This document shows positions 1-11,618 of a stretch of DNA of 64,000 nt, in pieces. This DNA is from Auricularia sp. M13. Lineage: Eukaryota; Basidiomycota; Agaricomycetes; Auriculariales; Auriculariaceae. Every line of letters starts with the position of its first letter. The first letter of the stretch is position 1. The stretch is taken from contig CM073202.1 in assembly GCA_037042915.1 (NCBI GenBank), positions 930,001-994,000 on the forward strand. The letters run 5' to 3'. The notes beneath the pieces are model-generated. The model was not told the origin of the DNA. It saw only the letters and a program-made list of their open reading frames with translations, and did not search any database. The translations under genes were made by a program, and so were the position numbers.

Positions 1-921
1 GAACGGAGGAAGCTGATCAAAAACGATGTCGAGGCGAACTCCCTGGACCTATGGCTGGTGTTATTGAGATGCATTGAAGTGCTAGTCAACTCGCCTTCTC
101 CAGAATAGCATATGGTCCTAGGGAGCGGCTATTGTATGCGCTGAAATGCAACACACGGGGTACGGGAATTGTGGTCTTGGCGGCGATAAAAGCCATTGTC
201 GCTAACTGGCACACGGTTATGAAAATAAATAGATGCATGAAGTGAGCATCGCACCTCGGATTCAACGACGGTTTTAGGAAACGAGGGTTTATAAACGAGA
301 ACAGTCACTTCGGAGCCATCTTCAAGCCGGACGTTGCATGCCTATACCCTTAAATCGACCACCCCTTCCCATGTGACGATGCTTACCTTCCGCCATTCAT
401 CTGTAGACGCATGAGTTGATACATGAAGGAGTGTCAAGCTCTCTCTTACCTCTGCTGACGACGTCGACCGCGATCACCTTCTTATCCAAGTGAGCGAGAA
501 CAACCGACGCAAGCGCGCGCGTGTTGACCCCGCGAGCAGCCAGGTCACAAGCCGGAGGAATGGCGCTCTTAGCCGCTGGGGGAGGACTGACAGAATCCGA
601 AGCAGAAGCCGGATCGCCTTCCACAGCTTCACCTCCGTCTTGTCCAGCAGCCTGCCCATCGCCTGCGCCGTCCTCTTCAACCCGTTCTTCGATTTCTCCT
701 GCGTACCATTCCAGATCCTCGTCGGTGTCGTCGAGAAGTGGAATAGTGAGTGCGAGATCGGAGTCGCCGCCGCCGTCGTCGTCGTCGGACGCGATCGTCG
801 CCACGGCCACCGACGGCTCTGGCGAGGTTGACCGAGTGTGAACCGTACGGTCATCTTCTTGGTTAGTGGCATTGTCCAGCGTGGTGGAGGGCAAGAGTGG
901 GCTCTGAGCCTCCTCTGCCAT
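1..921 (-). CDS. APH-like phosphotransferase family protein, 5' part (runs off left edge)
   Basis: Predicted exons on the minus strand are 921-450, 400-387 (14 nt), 341-255, 205-95 and 48-1; all phases agree. The first ~100 residues are acidic and probably disordered (runs of D and E). After that comes the N-lobe pattern of fungal aminoglycoside-phosphotransferase/kinase-fold proteins: LEDGSEVTV, then ESELATMAFIAAKTTIPVP, then YAILEK. The catalytic loop lies beyond the window edge, so activity cannot be judged. Family members are probable small-molecule kinases of unknown substrate. The start was chosen at 921 because it is the first ATG after a possible upstream in-frame extension to 1017. 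The intron at 94-49 has a GC donor (GCGAGT), and the 14-nt exon is very short. The family is an inference from pattern, not from a search. Confidence 0.68.
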
Positions 922-1988
922 CGCGATGGTGGTGGGATGAAACGGTGCGGCGTCCTGCACGTGTGCACGTGCTGCGTGATATTTAATGCCGGGGCGCATG
1001 GTTCTGGACCAGGTCAAACTTCACGCGATTGGAGCAGCCTGCATCTAATCACGATGAGATGCAAAGGTAGATATGTAGAACGACCGCGCTGAACGCTACT
1101 CTCTTCGTCCGCAGCGTGAGAATAAGTCTCGTCATATTTAATCGTCGACCATTCAAGGGCATTCAACCCTCATTACGTCGTGAAATAGAGTCCTCGTCAC
1201 CCGCACAGCTCACCATGTCGTTTGTACGGCAGCCGGTCCACACAGCCCTGCGCATACAGCCCTGCAGCCTCGCGATTGCGTACCGGAAGCGTCCGTGAGG
1301 TAAGAGAGGGCTCAAAGTGGCATTAACTGGTGCGGCTGTAGCCATAAATGAGAACCCAGAGAGAGGAGGTCGCTCTTCTTCGTGATGGAGCAGCAAGGGC
1401 GGACGCGGAATGGGCGCATACCAGTCCACAGCACCAACGATACGCGTTGGCCTCAGTACGCGCTAGAGAAAAGGTCGAGGGAGGCACTTCAGACTGGCTG
1501 GTTCGGTACGAAGCGCTGGAGGAGCGAGAAGACGAGGAAACTGGGATTGATAATAGAACGACGTCCGACCGAGTCGCAGTCTCCGATTTTCACCGGTACC
1601 GTTTCGACCTTGTTAAGCGAAAACGACAAGGGAAACGCGACCGCCCGTTGCGGTGAACGCGCCTTGCGTGTGAGCTATGTAAAAATGCTGAGAAAGAAGT
1701 CGGCCACGGTTCGAGCGGAGCTGTTTTGGCCTTCTCCTCCACCCAATCATCGCTGCCTGAGCGACGGTGCAAGCGATCTACGAATAGTGATCTCACGTCA
1801 ATGTCTCCGCAAGCCTGGAGAGTCCATTTACTGGCGCATGTTCTGAACCTATTTATTTTCTCAGACACATACCAGAAGCAGCTGTCAAGACCACATTTAG
1901 AAACGGGAGATAGACGCTCAGACTCGAGCTTATAAAGGTCGCTCCTGGCATTGCAGTCCCCCTCCCACTTTGCTGCCAGTTGGCTGCT
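922..1988. promoter_or_regulatory. Divergent intergenic region
   Basis: About 1.07 kb between two genes that point away from each other, so it should hold both promoters. Several ORFs of 60-150 codons cross it, but none has a recognisable domain or consistent splice pattern. I see nothing coding here. Confidence 0.5.
1930..1937 (+). promoter_or_regulatory. TATA box of the oxidoreductase gene
   Basis: TTATAAAG lies about 55 nt before the ATG at 1989, at a position usual for basidiomycete Pol II genes. Confidence 0.55.
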
Positions 1989-3116
1989 ATGTCGGCACAT
2001 GCTTCGCGGAACGAGGCGGCTTGGATTCCCGAGAAGCATTCCCGTGTAGTGGTTGGTCCTGCCGAGGTCCATACTCCTGGCGTAGGCGAGATTCTCATTC
2101 AGGCAAGTGCTCTGCGTGCATTGACCGCGTCCCTTCGTAATGATGAGACTTTTCACTCTATAAAGGTAGAAGCCATCGCATTCCATCCGCTAGACGCGAA
2201 GTTGCAACAAGTCGACTTCTTTGGCCTACCTACATACCCCGCAGTGTTTGGCGCTTCGCTCGGAGGCTCCGTTGTGGCACTGGGCGTGGACGTCACCGAG
2301 TTTGCGGTCGGTGACAAAGTGGTTGCGTCGAACCCAACCTACTTCGCACCCTACAACGCTAATGGCAAGCGCTACGGTGCCTTCCAGCGCTATGCCATTG
2401 CCATCGCTCGAAACTCTGCCAAACTCGACGAAGAACGCGGGTATACCCTCCTTGAGGCCATCGCAGTCCCTACTCAAGCAAGCGTTGCGGCACTGGCGCT
2501 TGGCGTCGCAGCGGCACTACCTGGACGCCCTGCCCGCGACGCCGGAAGAAAGAAGGAAACCGTCTTAATCTGGGGCGCAGGCAGCGCCGTGGGAGGATAC
2601 GCCGTTCAATATGCTTCGCAGGCCGGCTACTCTGTTATTGCAACCGCCTCTTCTGGCGACCATGCGCGTGTCGGACAGCTGGGCGCAAAGCATGTCTACG
2701 ACTACCGCGCGGCGGAGGCAGAGCTCCTAGCGGACTTGAAGGCCCATGCGCCATACACAGTCATTCTGGACGCCGTTGGACAGCCGAGCTCGCTCAAAGT
2801 CGAGTTTCAGCTCTTCGACGCAACCAAAGGCGAAATGGGTATCATTCACTCGATGGTCCCCGATAGCCAGAAGCTCGCGCCCCCGCACGTCAAGGTCTTG
2901 TACCAGGCGTACGCTGCGAGCGGCTTCGATTATGCTTCAAATGGCGATTTCGTGGACTTCCTCTGGAAGGACTGGCTTGCGCGCGGGCTGCGACAGAAGA
3001 CAATTGCCCCTCAGAAGACGCACGTCGTGGTCGGCGGGCTGGACAAGGTTCAGGAATGCCTTGACTTGGTCCCTCGAAGCAAAGGGGCACAGGTCGTGCT
3101 CCAGCTGACGCAGTGA
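1989..3116 (+). CDS. Zinc-independent medium-chain dehydrogenase/reductase (quinone oxidoreductase-like)
   Basis: A 354-aa protein after removing one intron. The N-terminal GroES-like fold contains EILIQVEAIAFHPLDAKLQ, followed by VFGASLGGSVVALGVDVTEF. The Rossmann motif is WGAGSAVGGYAVQYA, and the C-terminal HVVVGGLDKVQE is typical of fungal enoyl-reductase-like MDR proteins. There is no structural-zinc cysteine cluster. It probably reduces enones, quinones or similar substrates with NADPH in the cytosol; the substrate is unknown. Exons are 1989-2102 and 2166-3116. The 63-nt intron 2103-2165 starts with GCAAGT and ends AAAG. It is a multiple of three and has no stop, so reading straight through would insert 21 residues into the conserved GroES domain; splicing restores the family pattern. 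The in-frame codon at 1980 is TTG, so the ATG at 1989 was chosen. Confidence 0.85.
   Translation: MSAHASRNEAAWIPEKHSRVVVGPAEVHTPGVGEILIQASALRALTASLRNDETFHSIKVEAIAFHPLDAKLQQVDFFGLPTYPAVFGASLGGSVVALGVDVTEFAVGDKVVASNPTYFAPYNANGKRYGAFQRYAIAIARNSAKLDEERGYTLLEAIAVPTQASVAALALGVAAALPGRPARDAGRKKETVLIWGAGSAVGGYAVQYASQAGYSVIATASSGDHARVGQLGAKHVYDYRAAEAELLADLKAHAPYTVILDAVGQPSSLKVEFQLFDATKGEMGIIHSMVPDSQKLAPPHVKVLYQAYAASGFDYASNGDFVDFLWKDWLARGLRQKTIAPQKTHVVVGGLDKVQECLDLVPRSKGAQVVLQLTQ
2103..2165 (+). other. In-frame GC-AG intron
   Basis: A 63-nt intron with donor CAG|GCAAGT and acceptor AAAG|GTAGAAG. It is open in frame, so a plain ORF finder reads through it. Confidence 0.75.
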
Positions 3117-3204
3117 CTGGCTAGAGATGCGCACTCTGACTGTTGCACGAATTCAGAACTGATACAACTGCTCGATCCTTGTGTACAGAGTATTCAGAAA
3201 CGTA

Positions 3205-3687
3205 CTACGCTTTGCCATCGACGAGGTCCTGGAGCACGCCAGCGTTTTTCTTCGCAACGAGGTCGTCCGATCCCCCGATGTGCTTCGTTCCTTATCCTCA
3301 ATCAGCATCAATGCACGATCTGTTCCCGCTCGACAACGCACGAATAAAGATGTTTGGGACCGAGCGCTGGCCCGTCAGCTCCTTGAGGTAGTCCTGGATA
3401 GCGGCCTCCTCGTGGTCGTCCTGGTCGATGCTGAAGCGCTGGTGAGCAATAGAAAGTAGTTCACATCAACTGCATACTCGATAATCTTGACTTTCTTATC
3501 TGCGAGATCTAACTCGCTGAGCACGCCTCTGGCCCGCTTGCAGTACGGGCACCAGCTCTTGGCGAACACAGCGACATCATAGTCCGCGATCGTGGACTGT
3601 AAGCGCGTTCTAATCACTGCGCGGCATGCTTTCATAGGTAAGACCACTCACGTCGACGAGCTCCTTGACTTCCGGTGGAGTGGACAT
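3205..3687 (-). CDS. Dithiol glutaredoxin
   Basis: A 109-aa protein from four exons: 3687-3652, 3596-3478, 3430-3342 and 3290-3205. The active site is SWCPYC (Cys28 and Cys31). The glutathione-binding features TGQRSVPNIFI and HIGGSDDL follow in the usual order, and length and spacing match cytosolic dithiol Grx. It reduces protein and low-molecular-weight disulfides using glutathione. The third intron ends in AAG rather than CAG or TAG; this is the only acceptor that keeps the frame into the HIGG motif. There is no targeting sequence, so it is probably cytosolic. It is transcribed toward the oxidoreductase, tail to tail, with only 88 nt between the stops. Confidence 0.92.
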
Positions 3688-3735
3688 ATTGGTAATTTCG
3701 TTGCGCAGGACAGGGTCTACTTCGGCGGAGTGACA

Positions 3736-3744
3736 AATTTATAC
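3736..3744 (-). promoter_or_regulatory. TATA box of the glutaredoxin gene
   Basis: TATAAATT on the minus strand, about 50-55 nt upstream of the ATG at 3687. Confidence 0.5.
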
Positions 3745-3937
3745 CTGTCGTGAATAAGCGCTGTGGCAGTAACGCCCCAAGCATCGAGATACGGCCTCGG
3801 GCCCGTCTCTCCGTTCCAACTTCCGACATCATATATTTACTACGCATTCCTAAGCACTGCGAGCTCCTACTTGGCAGCTAGCTGGTACTACAATACAAGT
3901 ATAAGCAACAATCACATGCGACACTAGAATCACGCTC

Positions 3938-5558
3938 TCAAGCTTTCTCGTGCGGGTGCAGGATGCCTAATTCAAGATCCTCAGCGCTCGAAAGCTTGTG
4001 GGAAGTCGTCATGTCGTTTCCTATGTGAAGGAATGTGCCTCCGCTTCCCGTCTCGCCCGTCCGGCGGCTACCAGGCATCGTCAGGCGCATGGGGTTCGAG
4101 CCAGTGCTGGCCCCTCCGAAGGTCGTGGTCTGAACCGGCTGTATAGTCGTGTGAACAACCTTGTTACCTCTTGACGCGGTCGCCATACCTTGCTTAATTC
4201 CTTGGTAAGGCCGAGGCGGAATGCGATCAGTGTCTGCGATATTCCCTGCAGCCCAGTTCAGTGACCATCCATAAGACCGACGGAATTCAGACGGACAAAG
4301 AACACGGGCAGAATTGAAGCCATCACGTATCCAACATCGTAGTTGGTCTTAGCGCAGCACCCATCGTCAGTACTCGTATATTTCGCTCACTCCATGCGCG
4401 AAGCAGTCTACTCACCGTGATGCCGCCCGTCGGTGCCAGACTGAAATTTGGCCGACTTTCAGCCTCAACGAAAGGAAAAGATGCAATGCAGATACCTTGT
4501 AATCTCATAGACAAGCAATCCGATCCACGTGACCGACGCGCTTTCGATCAGCGCTCTCACGACAACACTCGTGTTGAGACCAGTGTTCGGACTGTCATTT
4601 CCTCGTGTCACAGACCTGCATGTGTGTCAATTAATATGTAGTGAGAATCAGGTGACAAGACTTGCAAGATTTTCCAGATTATGAGGCCCGTGAGCGTCGT
4701 GTTGATGGCGAACATAAGCCAGCCCCACGCCACAGTGATCTTGAGGGTGACGTCCAGTAGCACGTTCTCGTAGAGTTCCCGATGATGATATATCGCGAGA
4801 TGTTGTGCGTCGGCGGACCAGCAGAGTACTGTTTCAAAACGCGGTCAAATGAGATCACGTTTCAGCGCGGGTGCGGCCGACTAACGTGCGTTGATGACCA
4901 CGAGCGTCCCAGGAATCCACTGCGTTTAGAGATGCACGAGCATTAGCAGGCGCGGCTCAACAGTTCGCGCTTGAGCAATTGCCCGCGTACCTTGGCCCAC
5001 CAGCGACGTTCGAAGATAACATAAAATCGCCACGCTAGCAAACCATCCGAACACAGGCCGGCGAAAGTAGTTGTGACACTGCACTCGAAGTCTCAGGAGG
5101 TTGCGCGCTCTACAGCTGATGCGCACTCACTTGCCGACAACGACCAGCGGAATAGTCCACTTATACATCTCATTGTCAGATGGTGTGAGGTTTCGGGCCC
5201 TAGCGAATTGCAGGGAACGGGTAATAAAGTGAATGAGAAGCGTGACGAAGCTATAACGTGATTGCAGGCAGGTCAGTCTTGGTCTTCCAGGTATGAGGGA
5301 GCGACTTACAGAACAACAGTGACTGTTCGCAGTCGCCTCGCGGCCGGCGTTTTATGGCGGTACGTCGACCATAACCCGAGGAGAAATAATACTGAGTACA
5401 CGCCTACCGGATGCGGAAGAGTCAACCAGCCGCCCCGTCGTGTCCCAGATGGGAAAGTGATAATACATACCAAAGAGGCCACAAAGAGCAGCAAGGATTA
5501 TGCCGCATATGTTGAGGTAGAGCACCGCGCCGTCTGCGACTTGAATCTGCTCGGTCAT
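3938..5558 (-). CDS. Seven-transmembrane fungal membrane protein, 11 exons
   Basis: Predicted 346-aa protein from exons 5558-5471, 5391-5310, 5250-5131, 5078-4991, 4919-4886, 4828-4666, 4615-4496, 4440-4416, 4347-4297, 4245-4168 and 4129-3938. The total is a multiple of three and every junction keeps frame. Hydrophobic segments include VLYLNICGIILAALCGLF, FVTLLIHFIT, WGWLMFAINTTLTGLIIW, VTWIGLLVYEIT and VMASILPVFFGISQTLIA. The layout matches the large uncharacterised agaricomycete 7-TM group (DUF6534-like or DUF6533-like), whose members may be receptors; no ligand is known. The C-tail is polar and Ser/Thr-rich. The intron 4665-4616 has a GC donor (GCAAGT). A donor GTCCGT after exon 9 is weak, so that junction is the least certain. 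Confidence 0.75.
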
Positions 5559-6478
5559 TATAGCCAACTCGTGCTGAACTCGAGGGAAGGGCGCTGAGAT
5601 CGCGGGCCTGCTCAATTTATAACGCCAGCTGTAGATAGCTACATCAGGCAAGCGAAGGCACGATCAATGGAGCGTACCCCTCTCTCATCGCTCCCGCGGC
5701 AGATAAGACACGATTCCGTCTGCCAGACACAAACAGCGGACGAAGCCAGTGAAGACGCGGTGCACAGTCCAAATTTCGGTCAACCCCCGCGCGGGCTGAT
5801 ACTCGCACGGATTGTAACAAACGCTCCTAACAGTCTAATCGTGCGTGGCAATATCCTTGGCTGAAACGAGTCCGCAACGCCTGCGGCAGTCAGTTAAGTA
5901 CGCGCGCGGCTTTTCAAGTAAAATCTGTTACCTGCTGGGTATACCTGTGAGAGTCTTGAGAGTCATTCTCGCATTATCTGTAGGGGGAGTTACGAATCTC
6001 ACGGGATTCGCGTCTTGATCTTCGAATGCGGTACCGCTCGAATTGCCGCATCGGGAGCGGCTGAACATCTGCCTCGCCTGGCAGAAGAAATGTGCGGGAC
6101 CGCGGTCTGGCTTGAGCCAAGGTATTTTCGAGGAGCATAGTACGTCCCTTTTGAGTGCACCGAGGCTCGCCTATAGATTGGCTGAGGGTAAGAGGAGGAC
6201 GGACGGAAGTGACGCATCAATTCGACAACCATGCATCCAATCTTTCCCCTCAAAGAGAAGACAGGACGATGATCGGCTTGCCCTTCCCCTGCTCCGATTA
6301 GGACCATCCGGGCTGTCATGTGCGTTCGACGGTACAATGTTCAACCTCGACGCCACACACGGTTGCAGTGCGATGCAGTTCTTTGTCGTCGCTACCGCTC
6401 CAACACCACCAAAACGAACATATTAGCTTCTTGTGCTAGCCATGCGTGGGAGCACAGGACGTTGCCTATCTGGTGTTG
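5559..6478. other. Intergenic region with the 7-TM promoter
   Basis: Holds a minus-strand TATAAAT at about 5614-5623, some 55 nt before the 7-TM start. The rest separates this promoter from the 3' end of the FAD oxidoreductase. Short ORFs here have no recognisable features. Confidence 0.5.
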
Positions 6479-8423
6479 CTACACTTTCCATCCGCCTGCA
6501 AGCTGCATCACGTCTTCTGGGTCAACCTCACAGCGCACCCGTCGCATTCTTGCGAGATGCTCGGTGCCGTAGAATTCCGACACGGCGTCTGCGCCCGCCA
6601 GTGCGTAGTTCGGATAGGTACTGCCTCCCCGATCGTCCGCCAGAATAAGCCCTTCAGCACGTGCGCGCGCTACGAGCTGGTCACGCAGTTCTGCGATAGA
6701 CGCGCGGAATGCATCGTCCTGCGCCGCATCGGTGTAGCTGACATGTCAAAGCCGATCTTAGCGGAAAAGAGAAACATGACTGGACGTGGCGTACCCGAAG
6801 AAGATATTGGATGGCAGCAGAATCGGGCTGCGGACGGGTGGATAAGCCGAAGACGAGGAGTTGGCTTGGAGCAATGCGCTCGGGAGGAACGGCTCAATGG
6901 CCACGCTGAGGTACGCTGCGCTCTTAGGACCGAGCTTTGCGCCATATGCCTGCATGGCCGGTTAGCAGGTCCATCAAGAGGCACGGACGCGTCGGAACGC
7001 ACAGCGACAGAATCCACAACATACTGCAAAAAGGACTCGGTATGCCTCAGTGTCGAAAAGGCCCCGAAGACGCCGCTGACATACGATTAGTTCAAGATGC
7101 GAGGGTTTATGCCGAGAGTACGCACCGCAAGTTCGACACGCCTCCATCTCCCCCGACCCATTGCAGGAACGATATTGGTCCTCTCCATGTGTTGGAGACC
7201 GCGGGGATATCGAGGAACTCAGCAAATGTACCCTCCGGCGGATTCGGGCCATCGTAAAAGAGTTGCAAGCCCACCGTTGGAGGATTCATTGTACCTGTCG
7301 TGCCGTTTGGCAGAGACCCGTACCCACTAACGAGCGCGGCTCGAGGGTCCGTGTTCTCGCGTTCAAAGCGAGCAATGGCGGCTCCGACCAATGCCAACTG
7401 CTCAGTCGCGTAGTTGATTCGTCCGGCCTGCGGTGGGAGAGAATGAGAGGGCGCTAGATCGCAGGTAGAACTGAGCGTACCCAAACCTGACCCTGGGGAA
7501 CCGCCCGGAAGACGAACTCGGTGACAATTCCCTTCATCGAATATGAGAAAACGTGCTGGATGAATGCGAGGAAGTTTGTACATAGTTGTTGAACCCTCCT
7601 TTGATGGCAAAGAACAGTTCTTGATTATGAGTTTTGCTGACCGTGGTCGCAGTGCTATTGGGTAGAACGATATTAACGCTGACGAGCGTGTCGATCTTCT
7701 AAAGTTTAGACATATGACAACGAATACACAGTGGGCGCGGACTCACAGCGAGCCCGTGTTGATTACTCTTCCAGGAATAACCTGCGAATGGTGTTACGCA
7801 ATCAATGGACAGACTTCGTGCGACATACCGCCTCCGAGCGTGAATCCTGCGACACCCACAGCGGGGTTGCGTCCCCCAACGACGTTGACACCAGTCCCGT
7901 CCAATGCGGTGTACACATCGCTCCATCGAGATCCTGCGCCTATTGTAACGGTTGATTTATCGTCTCCGAGGCGGGTGTAGTTGAAATGTGCAAGGGATAT
8001 ATGAACTCCTGTGGTCGACGAGAAACCACTGAAAAACATGCGTCAGGCGCTTCGCCGGGTATAATCAAGGGTCATACTCACCGATTGGAAGTATGACCGC
8101 CGCCCTTGACTGCGAACGGAACGCGGTTTGCGCGAATGGCCTTGAGCTGCGACGAAGGGCTAAGCAGTCCGCTATGCCAGACAACTACTACGTACTACGA
8201 CTCCTACGTCAACAGCAGTTGCCGGTTGCGCAACGCAGGCAGGACGTTCAGTAGACGATGCGAGCCAGTGCTCGATGGCCACTTCATATTCGGGCGCATT
8301 CGGCCAGAAGACAGCAGAAGCTGAAGAACTGAACGCGTCTGCTATAGCAGTGCATGCAGACTGAACGGAGGCTGAAGCCGCGACCGCCGACACGAAGCCA
8401 AGCAGAAGAGTAGCTGGGATCAT
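6479..8423 (-). CDS. Secreted FAD-linked oxidoreductase, berberine bridge enzyme type
   Basis: Predicted 494-aa protein from ten exons: 8423-8196, 8146-8082, 8028-7829, 7781-7747, 7698-7582, 7531-7481, 7427-7126, 7075-7003, 6949-6795 and 6737-6479. The N-terminus MIPATLLLGFVSAVAASA is a signal peptide. The PCMH-type FAD domain contains VKGGGHTSN, where His94 is the expected covalent FAD ligand. It continues with VTIGAGSRWSDVYTAL, VVGGRNPAVGVAGFTLGGG and FFAIKGGFNN. The site of the second (cysteinyl) FAD link in bicovalent enzymes reads Gly here, so flavin attachment should be through histidine only. The C-terminal BBE motif YPNYA is present. Such enzymes oxidise sugars or secondary metabolites, producing H2O2. 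The upstream in-frame codon at 8459 is GTG, so the ATG at 8423 was used. Confidence 0.87.
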
Positions 8424-8510
8424 GAGAAAGGGTGCCGTCGTCACTGCTTTCCGAGGCACAAGATTTTATGTAGGCACCTCGGACAGCTGGTCAGATGGTC
8501 GCGCAGGCCT

Positions 8511-8519
8511 ATTTATAAC
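8511..8519 (-). promoter_or_regulatory. TATA box of the FAD oxidoreductase gene
   Basis: GTTATAAAT on the minus strand, about 90 nt upstream of the ATG at 8423. Confidence 0.45.
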
Positions 8520-8911
8520 AATGATGCACAGGGGCGGTCGCATGACAGCATGATGATCCCAACTTTTGTGCGCATATGGACGAGAGACAGTTGAGAGGAA
8601 GTCAAAGGTTGGGAGCTCGAGTCGCTCGGATTCCTCCGCCGGAGGCATATGCCACTTCGTCCAGTTCCACCATCATTCAGCTTCTTCAAGCGCCGTTATA
8701 TTCTTGTGACCATCTTGGAACATCCTTTTATCTTGGCAAACATCTTCTCAAAATCACCGATGCATCCCGGGCGCTCCTTCCAACTCTCCTCGGTCACAGG
8801 CACCCTGGGCAATGCCTTCCTTCGCACGCTGCCAATATGGTGTCAGCGACAGCATGCCAACAGCGGAAAATAGACGTGCAGCGCCGACATTGCGACCCAT
8901 TTGCATAGGCG

Positions 8912-9971
8912 CTATATGCGTGGTTGGTCCTCGCGCAGGATATTATCGGTCGTCATCGCAGCTAGCGCGTCCACCGGATGGCTTCCAAACCTCTTCTTGT
9001 ACCAAGCGACAAATTGAGGGTGGTCGATCCAGTTCGTGTCTCTCCACCAGCTTGCGTCAGTGTCCAGCGGCTCTAGGACTGGCATTCTGCGGCTCCTCCA
9101 TTGAGATCCTTCGCCAAGGAATGCTTCCCAGGTCTGGCGGCGCATCATCTCGGCTTTGAGCGTCATATTGCACTCCTCGGGCGACTGCGCCTGGGTCTCG
9201 ACGACGTACTGAAAGACGAAGGACCAATTAGGGCATGGAGGGTATAAGACCGGGGTGGTGGCCTGTATGATGCAGCTGACGGCGATGATGGATGTGGGCT
9301 TGAAGCCGATAACTGGGCCGACTCTAATGGAGAATGCTTCTCCGTCCGGCACCTGGTCCTGCATATTCGCGTTTTCCAGCAGCTTGGCGACGTGTGCGCG
9401 GGACAGATACCCGAGGCGGTGTAGGTGAAGCTTGGGAATACGCTGGTCTGCCTCAGGAACTTCGACAAAATGCCCGTGGACATGGAACATTTTTTCGTCG
9501 CGTGCTTGCTTCAGGGCCGTCCAATGCTGATGCATGGCCCATTCCTGCCATTGGAGGAGCGGTATCATCAGCACCAGTGACTCCCCGCTTTGAAACTCGA
9601 GTACGTACGATCAGTCTGATGTGAACCGTTTGCCATATTTCAATATGGCGGGATGCAAGGCGCCGGTCTGCGTCGTCATACTCTTTTTCGTAGTATCCCG
9701 GCGGGCTTGACATTTGGACACCACAGTGCTGCTTGTGTTGCTTCCAAGCCTTCCTTTGACATTCCTGCGACTGCATTACATTTAATAAATTCGGAGCTGA
9801 GAGCATATGAAATAAGACAAAACCTGAAGAACTCACACAAAACATGACGAGCATCCCAACCTTGTCGCAGCGACTGCATTTCTTCATCGGGCGCTCTGGC
9901 GTCTCGACCCCATGGCACAGCCTGCAGTGCCGCCAGCCCGAGGTATGAGTGGTCGCAGCGGTTTCAGACAT
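8912..9971 (-). CDS. MYND-type zinc finger protein, paralogue A
   Basis: Predicted 309-aa protein from exons 9971-9837, 9770-9609 and 9544-8912. The N-terminus is a MYND finger: CRLC, then CSRC, then C-SQEC across the first intron, then HKQHC. MYND fingers bind proline-rich partners. The remainder is a lineage-specific region with PCPNWSFVFQYVVE, NMTLKAEMMRRQ and WWRDTNWIDHPQFVAWY. It is clearly paralogous to the next gene: exon 1 (135 nt) and exon 2 (162 nt) have the same lengths and both introns sit at the same places and phases. The second intron is 64 nt in this model, with a GTACGT donor. Function beyond protein binding is unknown. Confidence 0.82.
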
Positions 9972-10504
9972 GAGACGCTTCGGGGGGCAAGAGCATGAAC
10001 AAGGGCATAAATCCTACGCTGTACTGGCTTATATGTTTTCCCAGGGTCCAACTTTATCGGCCGGACGAACTAATGGCGGCTCAGGGTCCTCAGGGTCATT
10101 CGTTCTCAACAGAAAACCGTATTTGTGACGAACTGGATTACGATTGAATGAGGACAGGCGTGGACGTTGAAGTCAATTCAGGATGCCTGTCGACATCGTA
10201 CCGGTACTCTGGCCTTACCAATGATGCTACCTTTGAGGCTAGCCTTCACGATCAACCGCGGTCTATCCTCAGCCTCAAGAACATATGTTTGTAATTGGCC
10301 CACCCATTCATCCAACGTTGGCTTCACGCAGGATCCAAAGTTTCGCATGCAGGTGTTTCCAGATTGGGCAAAGAGCCAGATGACCCTTGCTTCTTCATGG
10401 TGCGCACCGGAGGCACGAGGCGCGGTTGCAAAGAGTCTGTAAGTAACTGAAAATGGTCGCCTCACGCAGAGGAGACTGAAGGACATCTTCTTCTCAGCTT
10501 CGTC
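9972..10504. promoter_or_regulatory. Shared divergent region between MYND paralogues
   Basis: 533 bp between the start codons of two paralogues transcribed away from each other. ORFs of about 90-100 codons cross it on both strands but lack any family pattern. It probably holds two promoters. Confidence 0.5.
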
Positions 10505-11618
10505 ATGCCGCCATCCTCACCTGCAGGACTCTGGAAACGCTGCTCCCAGTGCAAGAAACTCGATGCCCAAGATCAGAAGCAGCCTCCACTCAGAAAGTGC
10601 GAGCCGTGCGCGAAAGCTGGCGTGCTGACGCTTTATTGCGTGCGTGGTCACGCCTCGTGCCGCAACGTTTACCCAATTGCCTATGTGCTAGGACGAGACA
10701 TGCCAGAGAGCAGACTGGAAGCTGCACAAGCCGTATTGTGGGCTCAAAGCCGCGGCACCCGCTGCGATTTCCGAGTCGCACTTGGACATCCCCGCGCGCC
10801 TTCGACTCAGCCGCCAGATCGAAAAATGGTCCAACGCCAATATGCGTCTCCTGGTGAGTGCCAACAGAAGGAAAGGGGCGCATATTGCACGGCTGACTAG
10901 AGCCGGGCAATTGAAGACGTGGGTGCTGCACCAGCAATGGTCCGCGCTCAAGACAGCTAAGGACGACGACACCATGATCGTCTTCCTCGGGAAAGCGTTT
11001 TCCAAAGGCCCAAATGGCGCACAGATACCGAAAATGGAGGAGCCGAAAGTGTGGACGCTCAGCGACGGAGCGGTGCGGAAACTCTTCGGCGAGCAGGAGC
11101 CTCAGATGTACGCCAACACGGGCCGCGCGATGGCGATTTGGATGGAGCCCCTGAAGCAAGTTGTGGCCGTGAGGATTAAAGAGGTCACTGAAGCACTGGA
11201 GAAGGCGTGCGCGATGCTTGCGGCGCCGTGCCCGAACTGGAAGTTCGTATTCGAGAACGTCGTGGACGCGCAGGTGCAGTCCCTCGACGAGAGCAACATG
11301 ACGCTCAGGGCTGAAGTCGCGAGGCGTCGCGCATGGGAGCTCTTTATGGGCGAGACTTCAGTACGGGGAGCGGGTAGGATGCCGGCGCTCTCCGCGCTCG
11401 AATCGGACGCGACATGGTGGAGGGACTCCAACTGGATTGATCATCCCCAATTTATTGAGTGGTACACGACGCAGTACGGAAGGTGTCCCTTGGAAACACT
11501 TGCGACGATGAGAGTGAGCATCGTCGGCATCGCGAAGCGGGTGCACCTACAGCGGCTCCACGACTGGGTAGCAATGTCCGAGCCGTACGTCTGCTATGAT
11601 CTGGTTAACCATTTCTAA
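10505..11618 (+). CDS. MYND-type zinc finger protein, paralogue B
   Basis: Predicted 332-aa protein from exons 10505-10639, 10692-10853 and 10917-11618. The MYND ligands are CSQC, CEPC, C-DETC (across intron 1) and HKPYC. The body matches paralogue A: PCPNWKFVFENVVD, NMTLRAEVARRRAWELF and WWRDSNWIDHPQFIEWY. The second intron is 63 nt and in frame, so an uninterrupted ORF seems to start at 10782 but carries intron sequence. The C-terminus is uncertain. A GTGAGC donor at 11511 follows the last residues shared with paralogue A, so the true 3' end may lie in a further exon beyond 11638. Confidence 0.78.
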
